Part shown: one piece after another, positions 30,999 through 38,593 of the stretch
Position numbering within the stretch: the first letter of the stretch is position 1
Layout of the letters: each line of letters opens with the position of its first letter
NCBI RefSeq assembly: GCF_029892105.1
Contig: NZ_JARZAJ010000054.1
Coordinates: 1 to 38,970, forward strand
Direction of reading: 5' to 3'
Source: Kitasatospora sp. GP82
GTDB lineage: Bacteria > Actinomycetota > Actinomycetes > Streptomycetales > Streptomycetaceae
Length of the DNA stretch: 38,970 bases
Translations under genes and position numbers: made by a program
The notes under the pieces: generated by a model
Databases searched by the model: none
The model's input: the letters and a program-made list of their open reading frames with translations, nothing else
What the model was told of the DNA's origin: nothing

Positions 30999-32205
30999 GC
31001 AGGGCCGCGTTCTGTCCTCCGAAGCCGAAGGAGGTGCTCATCGCCGCGTTCAGTGATGACGGGCGGGGGTCGCCAGAGACGATGTCCAGGTCGATCTCGG
31101 GGTCGAGCTTGTCCAGGTTCGCCGTGGGCGGGATGGTCCGGTGTTGCAGTGTGAGCACCGTGTAGGCCGCTTCGATCGCCCCTGCCGCGCCCAGTGTGTG
31201 CCCGATCACGCTCTTGTTCGCGGTCACCGGCGGCGGTTCGCGAAACACCCGGCGCAGCGCCCGGCTCTCCGCCACATCGTTGTGCACCGTCGAGGTGCCG
31301 TGCGCGTTGATGTGGCCGATGTCGTCCGGCTCCAGCCCGGCGTCGGCCAGTGCGGTGAGCATTGCGGCCTCGGCCCCCAGCCCCTGCGGGTGCGGCGAAG
31401 TGAAGTGGTACGCGTCCGCCGAGGCCCCGTACCCCGACAGGTAGGCCCGGACCGGTGCACGCCGCTGGGCCGCGTCCGCCGCCCGCTCCAGCACCAGGAC
31501 GGCTGCGCCCTCCCCGAGGACGAAGCCGCTCCGGTCCGCGTCGAAGGGGCGCGAGGCCGTCCGGGGCGGACGTCGCTGCGACAGCGCCCCCATCCGTCCG
31601 AAGAACGCGGCCGCCCCACGGGCCCGGCCGGACTCGCTGCCACCGGTGATGGCGATGTCGCAGACTCCCGCGCGCAGCAGGTCCCGTGCCACGCCGATCG
31701 CGGTCGCGCCCGAGGCGCATGCGCTGTTCGTGGTGAAGTTCGGTCCGCGGGCGCCCAGATCGAGCCCCACCTCCCCGGCGAGCATGTTCGGAACGCTGCG
31801 TGGCAGGGACAGCGGCGAGGCGTCCTCGATCCGGTCCTCCCGCAGCAGGCGGAAGGCCGTCTCGTACCGCTCCAGGCTGTTGGAGCCGACGCCGAGTACG
31901 ACCGCGACTCGCTGTGACGGCCAGGTGTCCGGGTCGAGACCGGCGTCGGCGACCGCCTGCCGGGCTGCCGCCAGGCCCAGGTGGACGAAGCGGTCGAGAC
32001 GCCAGCTCAGTCGGCGACCCAGGACGGCATCGGCGTCGAAGTCGGGTACGGCGCAGGAGAAGTCCACCGGCAGACCGGTCAGCAGCGGGTCCGGCGCAGC
32101 CAGCGAGCGGCCGCGCAGCAGTCCTCGCCAACTGGCCTCGACACCGGTTCCGGCCGGTGTGATCAGACCCAGGCCGGTGACGGCGATGTCCGTCCCAGGC
32201 ATCAC
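30982..32205 (-). CDS. Beta-ketoacyl-ACP synthase II (FabF-like)
   Basis: A 407-residue condensing enzyme that extends acyl-ACP with malonyl-ACP. The catalytic triad is intact: Cys163 in TTNSACASGATAIG, His302 in NAHGTSTVHND and His336 in KSVIGHTLGAAGA, with Lys331. 'FDADRSGFVLGEGAAVLVLE' and 'STSFGFGGQNAALLF' complete the thiolase fold. The start is GTG 32205 (GTGA overlap with the ACP stop) or ATG 32202. Its immediate ACP partner and nearby N-acyltransferase show it is a specialised, not housekeeping, copy. It may make or extend the acyl chain used by the GNAT enzyme. The C-terminal end sits in a 12-bp tandem repeat. Confidence 0.92.
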   Translation of the reverse strand: MMPGTDIAVTGLGLITPAGTGVEASWRGLLRGRSLAAPDPLLTGLPVDFSCAVPDFDADAVLGRRLSWRLDRFVHLGLAAARQAVADAGLDPDTWPSQRVAVVLGVGSNSLERYETAFRLLREDRIEDASPLSLPRSVPNMLAGEVGLDLGARGPNFTTNSACASGATAIGVARDLLRAGVCDIAITGGSESGRARGAAAFFGRMGALSQRRPPRTASRPFDADRSGFVLGEGAAVLVLERAADAAQRRAPVRAYLSGYGASADAYHFTSPHPQGLGAEAAMLTALADAGLEPDDIGHINAHGTSTVHNDVAESRALRRVFREPPPVTANKSVIGHTLGAAGAIEAAYTVLTLQHRTIPPTANLDKLDPEIDLDIVSGDPRPSSLNAAMSTSFGFGGQNAALLFRSP

Positions 32206-32477
32206 GTGCTCCCGCCCGGGTCCGTGTCCGCTCGCGCGATGGCCGTCGATTCGGCGCGCAGCCGGTCCAGTTCGGCGCCGGCGCCGGCGAGGGTGAGGTC
32301 GCCCGGCAGGTCCTGGATCCGGATGCCGTACTCCTCCTTCATGACCAGGGCCAGTTCGACCATGGCCAGCGAGTCCAGGCGCAGTTCGGTGAAGGTGACT
32401 TCGGGGCTGAGCCGTGCGGCGGGCACGCCGAGATGCCCGACCAGCTGGGTGACCAAGAGGTCGTACGCTCCGGCCAT
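32202..32477 (-). CDS. Acyl carrier protein
   Basis: A 91-residue carrier protein with the four-helix ACP pattern. The phosphopantetheine site is Ser36 in ELRLDSLAMVELAL, where the DSL motif is intact. 'FTEL' and 'MKEEYGIRI' flank helix II and III. The ATG at 32477 has AAAGGA about 10 bases upstream. The C-terminal tail is longer than usual and Ala/Asp-rich. Translation is coupled to the KAS gene by overlap, so the two should act together. It carries the acyl chain for KAS extension and probably for transfer by the GNAT enzyme encoded upstream. Confidence 0.92.
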   Translation of the reverse strand: MAGAYDLLVTQLVGHLGVPAARLSPEVTFTELRLDSLAMVELALVMKEEYGIRIQDLPGDLTLAGAGAELDRLRAESTAIARADTDPGGST

Positions 32478-32489
32478 CGAGTCTGTCCT

Positions 32490-32838
32490 TTCGTGGAGCG
32501 GGTCAGATGTACGGGTCGCCGGAGAACCGGTCCGACCGACGTGCGAGCTGGTGAGGGATCGCGTCGTCGGGCAGTGTATTGACGGCTCCTCGGCGGGCCG
32601 GGCCAATCGCGCGCGGGTGCGTACCGTGTCGACGGGCAGTTCGGGGAGCTCCCGAACCTCGGCTACCGGATTCCGGGCGCGTACGATCCCTCGGATCGAC
32701 TGCCACAGGGTGTCCTCGCCGATGTATGCGGGCAGGCCGGCCAGTCCGGTGCGTTCCACCCGGGTGATGCCGTAGCCGTACCCGGGGCGGCTCGTCCTCC
32801 AACAGGCAGGTCCTGTCACAGGACACGACCGGCACGGA
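32490..32838 (-). other. Coding-like remnant between ACP and N-acyltransferase genes
   Basis: No complete gene is present, but the minus strand looks coding. From a GTG at 32838, a frame with VSCDRTCLLEDEPP runs into a C-run near 32785. Removing one C joins it to the next frame, which continues G-Y-G-Y-G-I-T-R-V-E-R-T-G-L-A-G-L-P-A-Y-I. This second frame keeps high third-position GC for about 60 codons and stays open into the ACP gene. I do not recognise the protein. It could be a frameshifted small gene of the lipid operon or a fragment left by deletion. No ribosome site is obvious. Confidence 0.35.
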
Positions 32839-32870
32839 GCCCGTCCCTGGCCGGCCGCCGTCCTCGCTGC

Positions 32871-33704
32871 TCAATCCGCGCCGGCCGCGAAGAAGTCCCA
32901 GTACCGGCGGTCGATCCGGTCCGGGGAGAGCAGGACGAACAAGTCGGCGACCTTGAAGTCGGCGTCCCATGCGGGCGGGCCGCACACCCATCCACCCATC
33001 CGCAGGTACCACCGCAGCAACGGGGGGACTGTTCCCTGGACCGCGGTGGCCCTGCCCGGGACGGCCCTGACCGCGGTGGTCTCGTCGCGCCGCCGCTCAC
33101 CGTCGTGCACCGGCCACGGCACGATCGGCGTCACCCCGTAGGACGGCGGCGCCTGATGGCCTGCGCGCGCCAACTCCCAGGCGGCCGCGATCGACACCCC
33201 GTCGTCGTCCAGTGGCACGGACACACAGCCGGCCAGCCAGGACGCCGCGTGCCCCGTCCGCTCCAGATGGCGCGCCAGACCTCCCCACAGCAGCGCGAAC
33301 ACCGTGCCGTTGCGGTGATCGGCACGCACGCACGACCGTCCGGTCTCCACCAGCCGCTCCCGCAGGGGCATCAGGGACGTCAGATCGAACTCGCTCTCGG
33401 CATAGCATCGGCCGAACTCCGCTGCCCGTTCCGGGAGGAGCACCCGGCAGGTTCCGACAATGTCACCGGTCGCCTCGTGCCGGACGGTCACGTGATCGCA
33501 CCACTCGTCGAACTCGTCGATGTCGAGCCCCTCGTCACCGTGCGGCAGCACGGCCCCCAGCTCACCTGCGAACACCTCATGGCGAAGCCGCTGCGCCCGG
33601 CGCACGTCCTCGTGGGCGCGGGTGACTGTCACCGTGTACGGAGAAGCAGTCGGCGGCGCAGCGTTTTCCGCGCGAAGACGTGGCTTTCGACAGGACTCGA
33701 GCAT
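32871..33704 (-). CDS. GNAT-type acyl-ACP N-acyltransferase (OlsB/hemolysin-like)
   Basis: A 277-residue protein of the lyso-ornithine-lipid synthase/autoinducer-synthase-like GNAT family. 'YTVTVTRAHEDVRRAQRLRHEVFAGELGA' is the family N-terminus. 'FDEWCDHVTVRHEATGDIVGTCRVLLP' is the central sheet, 'FDLTSLMPLRERLVETGRSCVRADHRNGTVFALLWGGLARHL' is the acyl-carrier and substrate region, and 'PPLLRWYLRMGGWVCGPPAWDADFKVADLFVLL' is the conserved C-terminal part. OlsB-like enzymes transfer a 3-hydroxyacyl chain from ACP to an amino-acid amine. Here ACP, KAS and desaturase genes are neighbours, so an N-acyl amino acid or aminolipid product is the likely outcome. It begins 10 bp after the desaturase remnant's stop. 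Confidence 0.82.
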   Translation of the reverse strand: MLESCRKPRLRAENAAPPTASPYTVTVTRAHEDVRRAQRLRHEVFAGELGAVLPHGDEGLDIDEFDEWCDHVTVRHEATGDIVGTCRVLLPERAAEFGRCYAESEFDLTSLMPLRERLVETGRSCVRADHRNGTVFALLWGGLARHLERTGHAASWLAGCVSVPLDDDGVSIAAAWELARAGHQAPPSYGVTPIVPWPVHDGERRRDETTAVRAVPGRATAVQGTVPPLLRWYLRMGGWVCGPPAWDADFKVADLFVLLSPDRIDRRYWDFFAAGAD

Positions 33705-33714
33705 GGCCGCCCCA

Positions 33715-34691
33715 CTATCCGATCTTGATCGGGCCTCGTAGCTGGCGTGCCGCCGCCGAGAACCAGCCGAGGTGGTAGCGGCCGTCGTCGACGACGAACG
33801 TGTCGCGCAACTCGAACCACCGGAGCCCCGGATGCCGATGATGCACGTCGTGCAGGTTGAAGTTGAGCGCGAAGGCTTCGAGGGGGCGCGGCAGTCGCAG
33901 GTTCATCGCCTCCAGCGGTGCGTCGAGTGGTGGAGTAGTGGTAGGCGTTGTCCGACAGGGACACCACGAGAGCCCGCCCGCCCAACGCGGCACAGAGCAT
34001 CCAGGCGTTCTGACCGTAGGCCGCGAAGGCACCCGCATGGACGGCGGCGACCAACGCCGCGTCCAGCCGGAACTGGCCGAGCACTCGCTCCTGCGCCATA
34101 CGCTCCAGCAGCAACCCGGCCACCGTGTCCGGCGAGTCGATCCTGCGCGCGAGGCGCCTCAGCACGGCTGCCGGCAGCAGCGCCAGCAGTACCGACGCCA
34201 CCTCCGCGAGGTAGAGCCCGCCCAACAGCCGCACGTAGTACCCCGGCGCCACCCTTGCCCTCCTGGTCCTGTCGGCGTCGTAGACCTCGCTGCGCTCGCG
34301 CGGTGTGCGGCTGTAGCAGCAGGTGCCCGGCCTCGAGGATCGCGAAAGGTGCGCCGAACAGCACCGCCAGGACGCGGCCACAACTGTCGTTCCAGGAACG
34401 CTCGGTCAGCAGTGTGCCGTGGATCGCCTCGTGGACGAGTGACCAGAAAGGCGTCGTCAGGAGAACCAGCGGCGCCAGCACCCAGCCCCGGACGGTGCCG
34501 AGGTGCGGCAACCAGTGCGGCAGCAGGAACAACTGGAACAGGCCGACCGAGACGGCGGCAACGGTGAGGCACCCGGAGGCGGCCACCACACGCCAGCGGC
34601 TGTCCGGCCTCTCGCGCCCCCGGTGGGAGAACGGTTGTTGAGCGGTCTGTCGCCCAGCACGGACTGGTCGTCCGGCGCTTGTGCCGGTCAT
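33715..34691 (-). pseudogene. Frameshifted membrane fatty-acid desaturase
   Basis: Three successive minus-strand frames give one desaturase. Frame 1 (34691 to ~34320) has two hydrophobic segments and His box 1, HEAIHG. Frame 2 (~34314 to ~33932) continues YSRTPRERSEVYDADR through 'GGLYLAEVASVLLALLPAAVL' to 'LVVSLSDNAYHY'. Frame 3 (~33930 to 33715) has PLDAPLEAMNL, then box 3 in NLHDVHHRHPGL, and ends GPIKIG. At the first break the expected His box 2 (H-H-R-Y-S-R-like) is missing, consistent with loss of about 8 bases after GHLL, so the enzyme is probably dead. The second break needs a 1-2 base indel. Start ATG 34691 has GGAGG 11 bases upstream. It would have desaturated the acyl chain of the neighbouring ACP/GNAT system. 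Confidence 0.78.
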
Positions 34692-34757
34692 GGCGTGGGG
34701 GCCTCCAGGGACTCAAGAAGCTTCGGCACGACTCGGGCCGCTGCTCGGCGGTTCTCC

Positions 34758-34789
34758 CGACGACCTTGCGGTCCCTCGACGACCTTGCG
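34758..34789 (+). repeat. Direct repeat in the dnaE-desaturase spacer
   Basis: CGACGACCTTGCG occurs at 34758-34770 and again at 34777-34789, a 19-bp period. The surrounding 347-bp spacer (34692-35038) holds no convincing gene; apart from this repeat and the hairpin at 34891-34939 I see nothing in it. Confidence 0.6.
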
Positions 34790-34890
34790 CCGTCGGCCGG
34801 CAGGCTCGCCCCGCGGCCGACGACACGGGTGGCCCGATGGCGGACCACAGCTCATACTCGTCCCTGCCCCGGCACAGCGGAACGCGCCAG

Positions 34891-34939
34891 GACGGGTATT
34901 CACCGGAACGAGCGACCCCGGCTCGGGTGAACACCCGTC
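34891..34939 (-). terminator. Probable dnaE terminator
   Basis: GACGGGTATTCACC (34891-34904) pairs with GGTGAACACCCGTC (34926-34939), 13 of 14 bases, around a 21-base loop that itself contains GAGC-GACCCCG-GCTC. It lies 100 bp after the dnaE stop on the minus strand. This is the strongest secondary structure in the spacer and most likely ends dnaE transcription. Confidence 0.65.
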
Positions 34940-35038
34940 TCCGGCGGCGGCTCGCCAGCCGCCGCCCCGTCCCTGCCCGTACGTCGAGGACGTCCTCCTG
35001 CTGCCGCTGTTCGTCTGCTGCCGCCGGTCGTTCGGCGG

Positions 35039-38000
35039 CTACATCGTGCCGGCCCAGGAGCCGGTGCCGAGGAGTGTCTTGATGTCCGAGGCGAGGCCGT
35101 TGTCGGGGTTCACCAGGAAACCGAGCTCGTACAGGGTGTTCTTGTCCCAGTTCGTCGTCAGCAGGCGGACCGGCACGTCTCCCGGGTGGGCCTGGAGGGA
35201 TCGCTTGAGCTCGGCCACCAGCTTCGGGGTGATCTTGCCGCTCGGCACGGTGATCTGCACGGGCGGCTTGGTGCCGAGCTCGGCGGAGGACATGTCCAGG
35301 GTGGTGATCTCCTGGCCGAAGATGCTCAGAGAGCCGTCGCGCTCGTTGAGCCTTCCCCTGGCCGAGATCACGTTGTCCTCGATCATCTGATCGGACATCA
35401 GGTTGTAGGTGGCGGGGAAGAACAGCACCTCGACCGAGCCGTCGCGGTCGGCGAGCGTGATGATGGCCCACGCGTTGCCCGCCTTGTTGATCCGGCGGTC
35501 CACCGCGGTGATCAGGCCGGCGAGCCTGACCTCGCCCTCGCTGCGGCCGGAGCCGAGGAGCTCGGCGATGGAGACGTCGCGGTTGCGGGACAGGAGGTGT
35601 TCGGCGCCGTCCAGCGGATGGCTGGAGACGTAGAGGCCGAGCATCTCCCGCTCCAGGCTGAGCAGTTGCTTGCGCGGCCATTCCCGGTCGGTCAGCTCGA
35701 AGTCCAGGCCGATCGTCGGGCTGCCCTCGCCGGTGTCCATGGCACCGAACAGATCGTCCTGGCCGATTGCCTGTTGCTTCTTCACCCCGGTCACGGCGTC
35801 GATCGCACTTTCGTGCACCGTGGTCAGCGAGAGCCGGGTGTGCCCGAGGGAGTCGAACGCCCCCGCCTTGATCAGTGAGTCGACGGTGCGCTTGTTGCAC
35901 ACCACGAGCTCGACCTTGTCCAGGAAGTCCGCGAACGAGGCGTACTTGCCCTTCTCCTTGCGGGTCTTGACCAGTGACTCGATGACCGGCACGCCGACAT
36001 TGCGCACGGCCTTCAGACCGAAGCGGACGTCGCTGCCGACGGCGGTGAAGTCGACCACGGACTCGTTCACGTCCGGAGACAGGATCTTGATGCCCATCTG
36101 GCGGCACTCGGCGAGATAGACCGCCATCTTGTCCTTGTCGTCGGCCACCGAGGTCAGCAGTGCGGCCATGTACTCGGCCGGGTAGTTGGCCTTCAGATAG
36201 GCGGTCTGGTACGAGACCAGGCCGTAGGCGGCGGAGTGCGATTTGTTGAACGCGTAGCCGGCGAACGGCACGAGGACGTCCCACACGGCCTTGATGGCCT
36301 CGTCCGAGTAGCCGCGTTCGCGGCAGCCCGCCTGGAAGGGGACGAACTCCTTCTCCAGGACTTCCTTCTTCTTCTTGCCCATGGCACGGCGGAGCAGGTC
36401 TGCTTGGCCGAGGCTGTAGCCGGCCAGCACCTGGGCGGCTCGCTGCACCTGCTCCTGATAGACGATCAGACCGTACGTGGGCCCCAGGACCTCGCTCAGC
36501 GGGGCTTCCAGCTCGGGGTGGATCGGAATGATCTCCTGCTGGCCGTTCTTGCGCAGCGCGTAGTTGGTGTGCGAGTTCATGCCCATCGGGCCGGGCCGGT
36601 AGAGGGCGCTGACGGCGGAGATGTCGGCGAACTCGGTGGGCTTCATCAGCTTGAGCAGGGCGCGCATGGGGCCGCCATCGAGCTGGAACACGCCCAGGGT
36701 GTCGCCCCGGGCGAGGAGCTCGTAGGTGGTGGGGTCGTCGAGCGCGATCTTCTCGATGTCGACCTCGACACCGCGGTTGGCCTTGATGATCTTTATGGCG
36801 TGGTCGATGATGCCCAGGTTCCGCAGACCCAGGAAGTCCATCTTGATCAGGCCCATGGCTTCGCACGACGGGTAGTCGAAGCCGGTGATGATCACGCCGT
36901 CCTTGTCCCGCTTGTGCAGCGGGATCAGGTCGAGCAGCGGGGTGGAGGACAGGATGACGGCGGCCGCGTGCACACCGGTACCGCGGATCAGGCCCTCGAT
37001 ACCCAGGCCGGTGTCGATGATCTTCTTGACGTCCGGCTCGTTCTCGTACAGCGAGCGGATCTCGGTGCCCTCGTTGTAGCGAGGGTGGGACTCGTTGAAC
37101 AGGTCCGCCAGCGGAACGCCCTTGCCCATGACGTCCGGCGGCATGGCCTTGGTGATCCGGTCGCCCATGGCGAAGGGGTAGCCCAGGATGCGGTTGGCGT
37201 CCTTGACGGCGGCCTTGGCCTTGATGGTGCCGAAGGTGTTCACCTGGGCGGTGTAGGCGGCACCGTACTTGTCGGTGACGTAGCGCACCATCTGGTCGCG
37301 CTGGCGGTCGTCGAAGTCGATGTCGACGTCCGGGGGGTTGATGCGCTCGGGGTTCAGGAACCGCTCGAACAGGAGGTCGTGCTCCAGCGGGTCGAGCTCG
37401 GTGATCCGCGTCAGGTACGCGACCATCGAGCCTGCCGCCGAGCCTCGGCCGGGGCCGACCGGGATGCCGTTGTCGCGGGCGTACTGGCAGATGTCCGCGA
37501 CCACGAGGAAGTAGGCGTCGAACCCCATCGGGGTGATGACGCCCATCTCCAGCTCGATCCGGTCCAGGACCTCCTGGCTCGGGTTGTCGCCGTAGCGCAC
37601 CTTCAGCCCTGTGGCGATCTTCTTCCGCAGATAGGACGCCTGGGTCTCGCCCTCGGGGACGTCGAACTGGGGCATCCGGTCGACATAGGTGAAGACCTCG
37701 TCGTACGACTCGATGCGCTCGGCGATCAGGAGGGTGTTGTCGCAGGCCTCCGGCAGTTCGCGGAACAGCTCCCGCATCTCGGCGGCGGTCTTGATGTAGT
37801 AACCGGTGCCCTGGAACTTGAAGCGGTTCGGGTCGTCCTTGTTCTTGCCCACCCCGACGCACAGGAGGCTGTCGTGCGCGTCCGCCTGGTCGGCGGTCAC
37901 ATAGTGGGAGTCGTTGGTCGCCAGCAGCGGGATGTTCAGCTGCTTGGCCAGCCGCAGCAGGTCCTCGCGGACGTCCTTCTCGATGGACAGGTCGTGGTCC

Positions 38001-38593
38001 ATCAACTCCAGGAAGTAGTTCTCCTTGCCGAAGATGTCCTGGTAGGCACCGGCGGCCTTGACCGCCTCCTCGTACTGCCCCAGCCGCAGCCGGGTCTGCA
38101 CCTCGCCCGAAGGGCAGCCGGTGGTGGCGATGATCCCGCTCGCGTTCGCGGCGATCAGCTCGCGGTCCATCCGGGGCTTCATGTAGTAGCCCTCCATCGA
38201 CGCGAGCGAGGAGAGCTTGAACAGGTTCCGCAGACCGGTCGCGTTCTGGGCCCACATGGTCATGTGGGTGTACCGGCCACCGCCGGAGACGTCCTTGCCG
38301 CCCTCGCCGTCCGAGCTGGCCGGGCGCTGGCCGCCTGGTGACCAGAAGACCTGCTTCTTCTCGAAGCGCGAGCCCGGTGCGACGTACGCCTCGATGCCGA
38401 TGATCGGCTTCACGCCGGTCTTGGCCGCCGCATGGAAGAACTCGTAGGCGCCGAACATGTTGCCGTGGTCGCTCATGGCGATGGCCGGCATGCCCTGCTT
38501 CTCGGCCTCCGCGAACAACTTGCCGTTCTTCGCCGCCCCGTCCAGCATCGAGTACTCGGTGTGTACGTGCAGATGAGCGAACGTGTCAGACAC
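35039..38593 (-). CDS. dnaE: DNA polymerase III subunit alpha (DnaE1)
   Basis: The 1184-residue replicative polymerase catalytic subunit. Residues 1-~280 are the PHP domain (FAHLHVHTEYSMLDGAAK; 'AIAMSDHGNMFG'; 'IGIEAYV'), which in actinobacteria can have proofreading activity. 'GPGRGSAAGSMVAYL' and the catalytic aspartates in PDVDIDFDD (near 420-428) form the palm. 'QVNTFGTIKAKAAVKD', 'GVHAAAVILS', 'MDFLGLRNLGIID' and 'YRPGPMGMNSHTNY' follow. 'GLIVYQEQVQ' and 'LLRRAMGKKKKEVLEK' are fingers, the duplicated HhH region follows, and an OB fold (VRLAGLITAVDRRINKAGNAWAIITLADRDG's region, ~1015-1060) precedes the C-terminal domain. The start is GTG 38593 with AAGGAG upstream. This is an essential housekeeping gene and a chromosomal anchor for the window. 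Confidence 0.97.
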   Translation of the reverse strand: MSDTFAHLHVHTEYSMLDGAAKNGKLFAEAEKQGMPAIAMSDHGNMFGAYEFFHAAAKTGVKPIIGIEAYVAPGSRFEKKQVFWSPGGQRPASSDGEGGKDVSGGGRYTHMTMWAQNATGLRNLFKLSSLASMEGYYMKPRMDRELIAANASGIIATTGCPSGEVQTRLRLGQYEEAVKAAGAYQDIFGKENYFLELMDHDLSIEKDVREDLLRLAKQLNIPLLATNDSHYVTADQADAHDSLLCVGVGKNKDDPNRFKFQGTGYYIKTAAEMRELFRELPEACDNTLLIAERIESYDEVFTYVDRMPQFDVPEGETQASYLRKKIATGLKVRYGDNPSQEVLDRIELEMGVITPMGFDAYFLVVADICQYARDNGIPVGPGRGSAAGSMVAYLTRITELDPLEHDLLFERFLNPERINPPDVDIDFDDRQRDQMVRYVTDKYGAAYTAQVNTFGTIKAKAAVKDANRILGYPFAMGDRITKAMPPDVMGKGVPLADLFNESHPRYNEGTEIRSLYENEPDVKKIIDTGLGIEGLIRGTGVHAAAVILSSTPLLDLIPLHKRDKDGVIITGFDYPSCEAMGLIKMDFLGLRNLGIIDHAIKIIKANRGVEVDIEKIALDDPTTYELLARGDTLGVFQLDGGPMRALLKLMKPTEFADISAVSALYRPGPMGMNSHTNYALRKNGQQEIIPIHPELEAPLSEVLGPTYGLIVYQEQVQRAAQVLAGYSLGQADLLRRAMGKKKKEVLEKEFVPFQAGCRERGYSDEAIKAVWDVLVPFAGYAFNKSHSAAYGLVSYQTAYLKANYPAEYMAALLTSVADDKDKMAVYLAECRQMGIKILSPDVNESVVDFTAVGSDVRFGLKAVRNVGVPVIESLVKTRKEKGKYASFADFLDKVELVVCNKRTVDSLIKAGAFDSLGHTRLSLTTVHESAIDAVTGVKKQQAIGQDDLFGAMDTGEGSPTIGLDFELTDREWPRKQLLSLEREMLGLYVSSHPLDGAEHLLSRNRDVSIAELLGSGRSEGEVRLAGLITAVDRRINKAGNAWAIITLADRDGSVEVLFFPATYNLMSDQMIEDNVISARGRLNERDGSLSIFGQEITTLDMSSAELGTKPPVQITVPSGKITPKLVAELKRSLQAHPGDVPVRLLTTNWDKNTLYELGFLVNPDNGLASDIKTLLGTGSWAGTM

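Noticed and set aside
32640..32819. YcaO-domain fragment (GITRVERTGLAGLPAY resembles a YcaO opening)
   Set aside because: The following residues do not match the YcaO pattern, and the resemblance is too short.
34713..38255. Very long open frames opposite and within dnaE
   Set aside because: DnaE motifs are unambiguous in one minus-strand frame; the others have shadow composition rich in Arg, Pro, Gly or Val/Asp/His.
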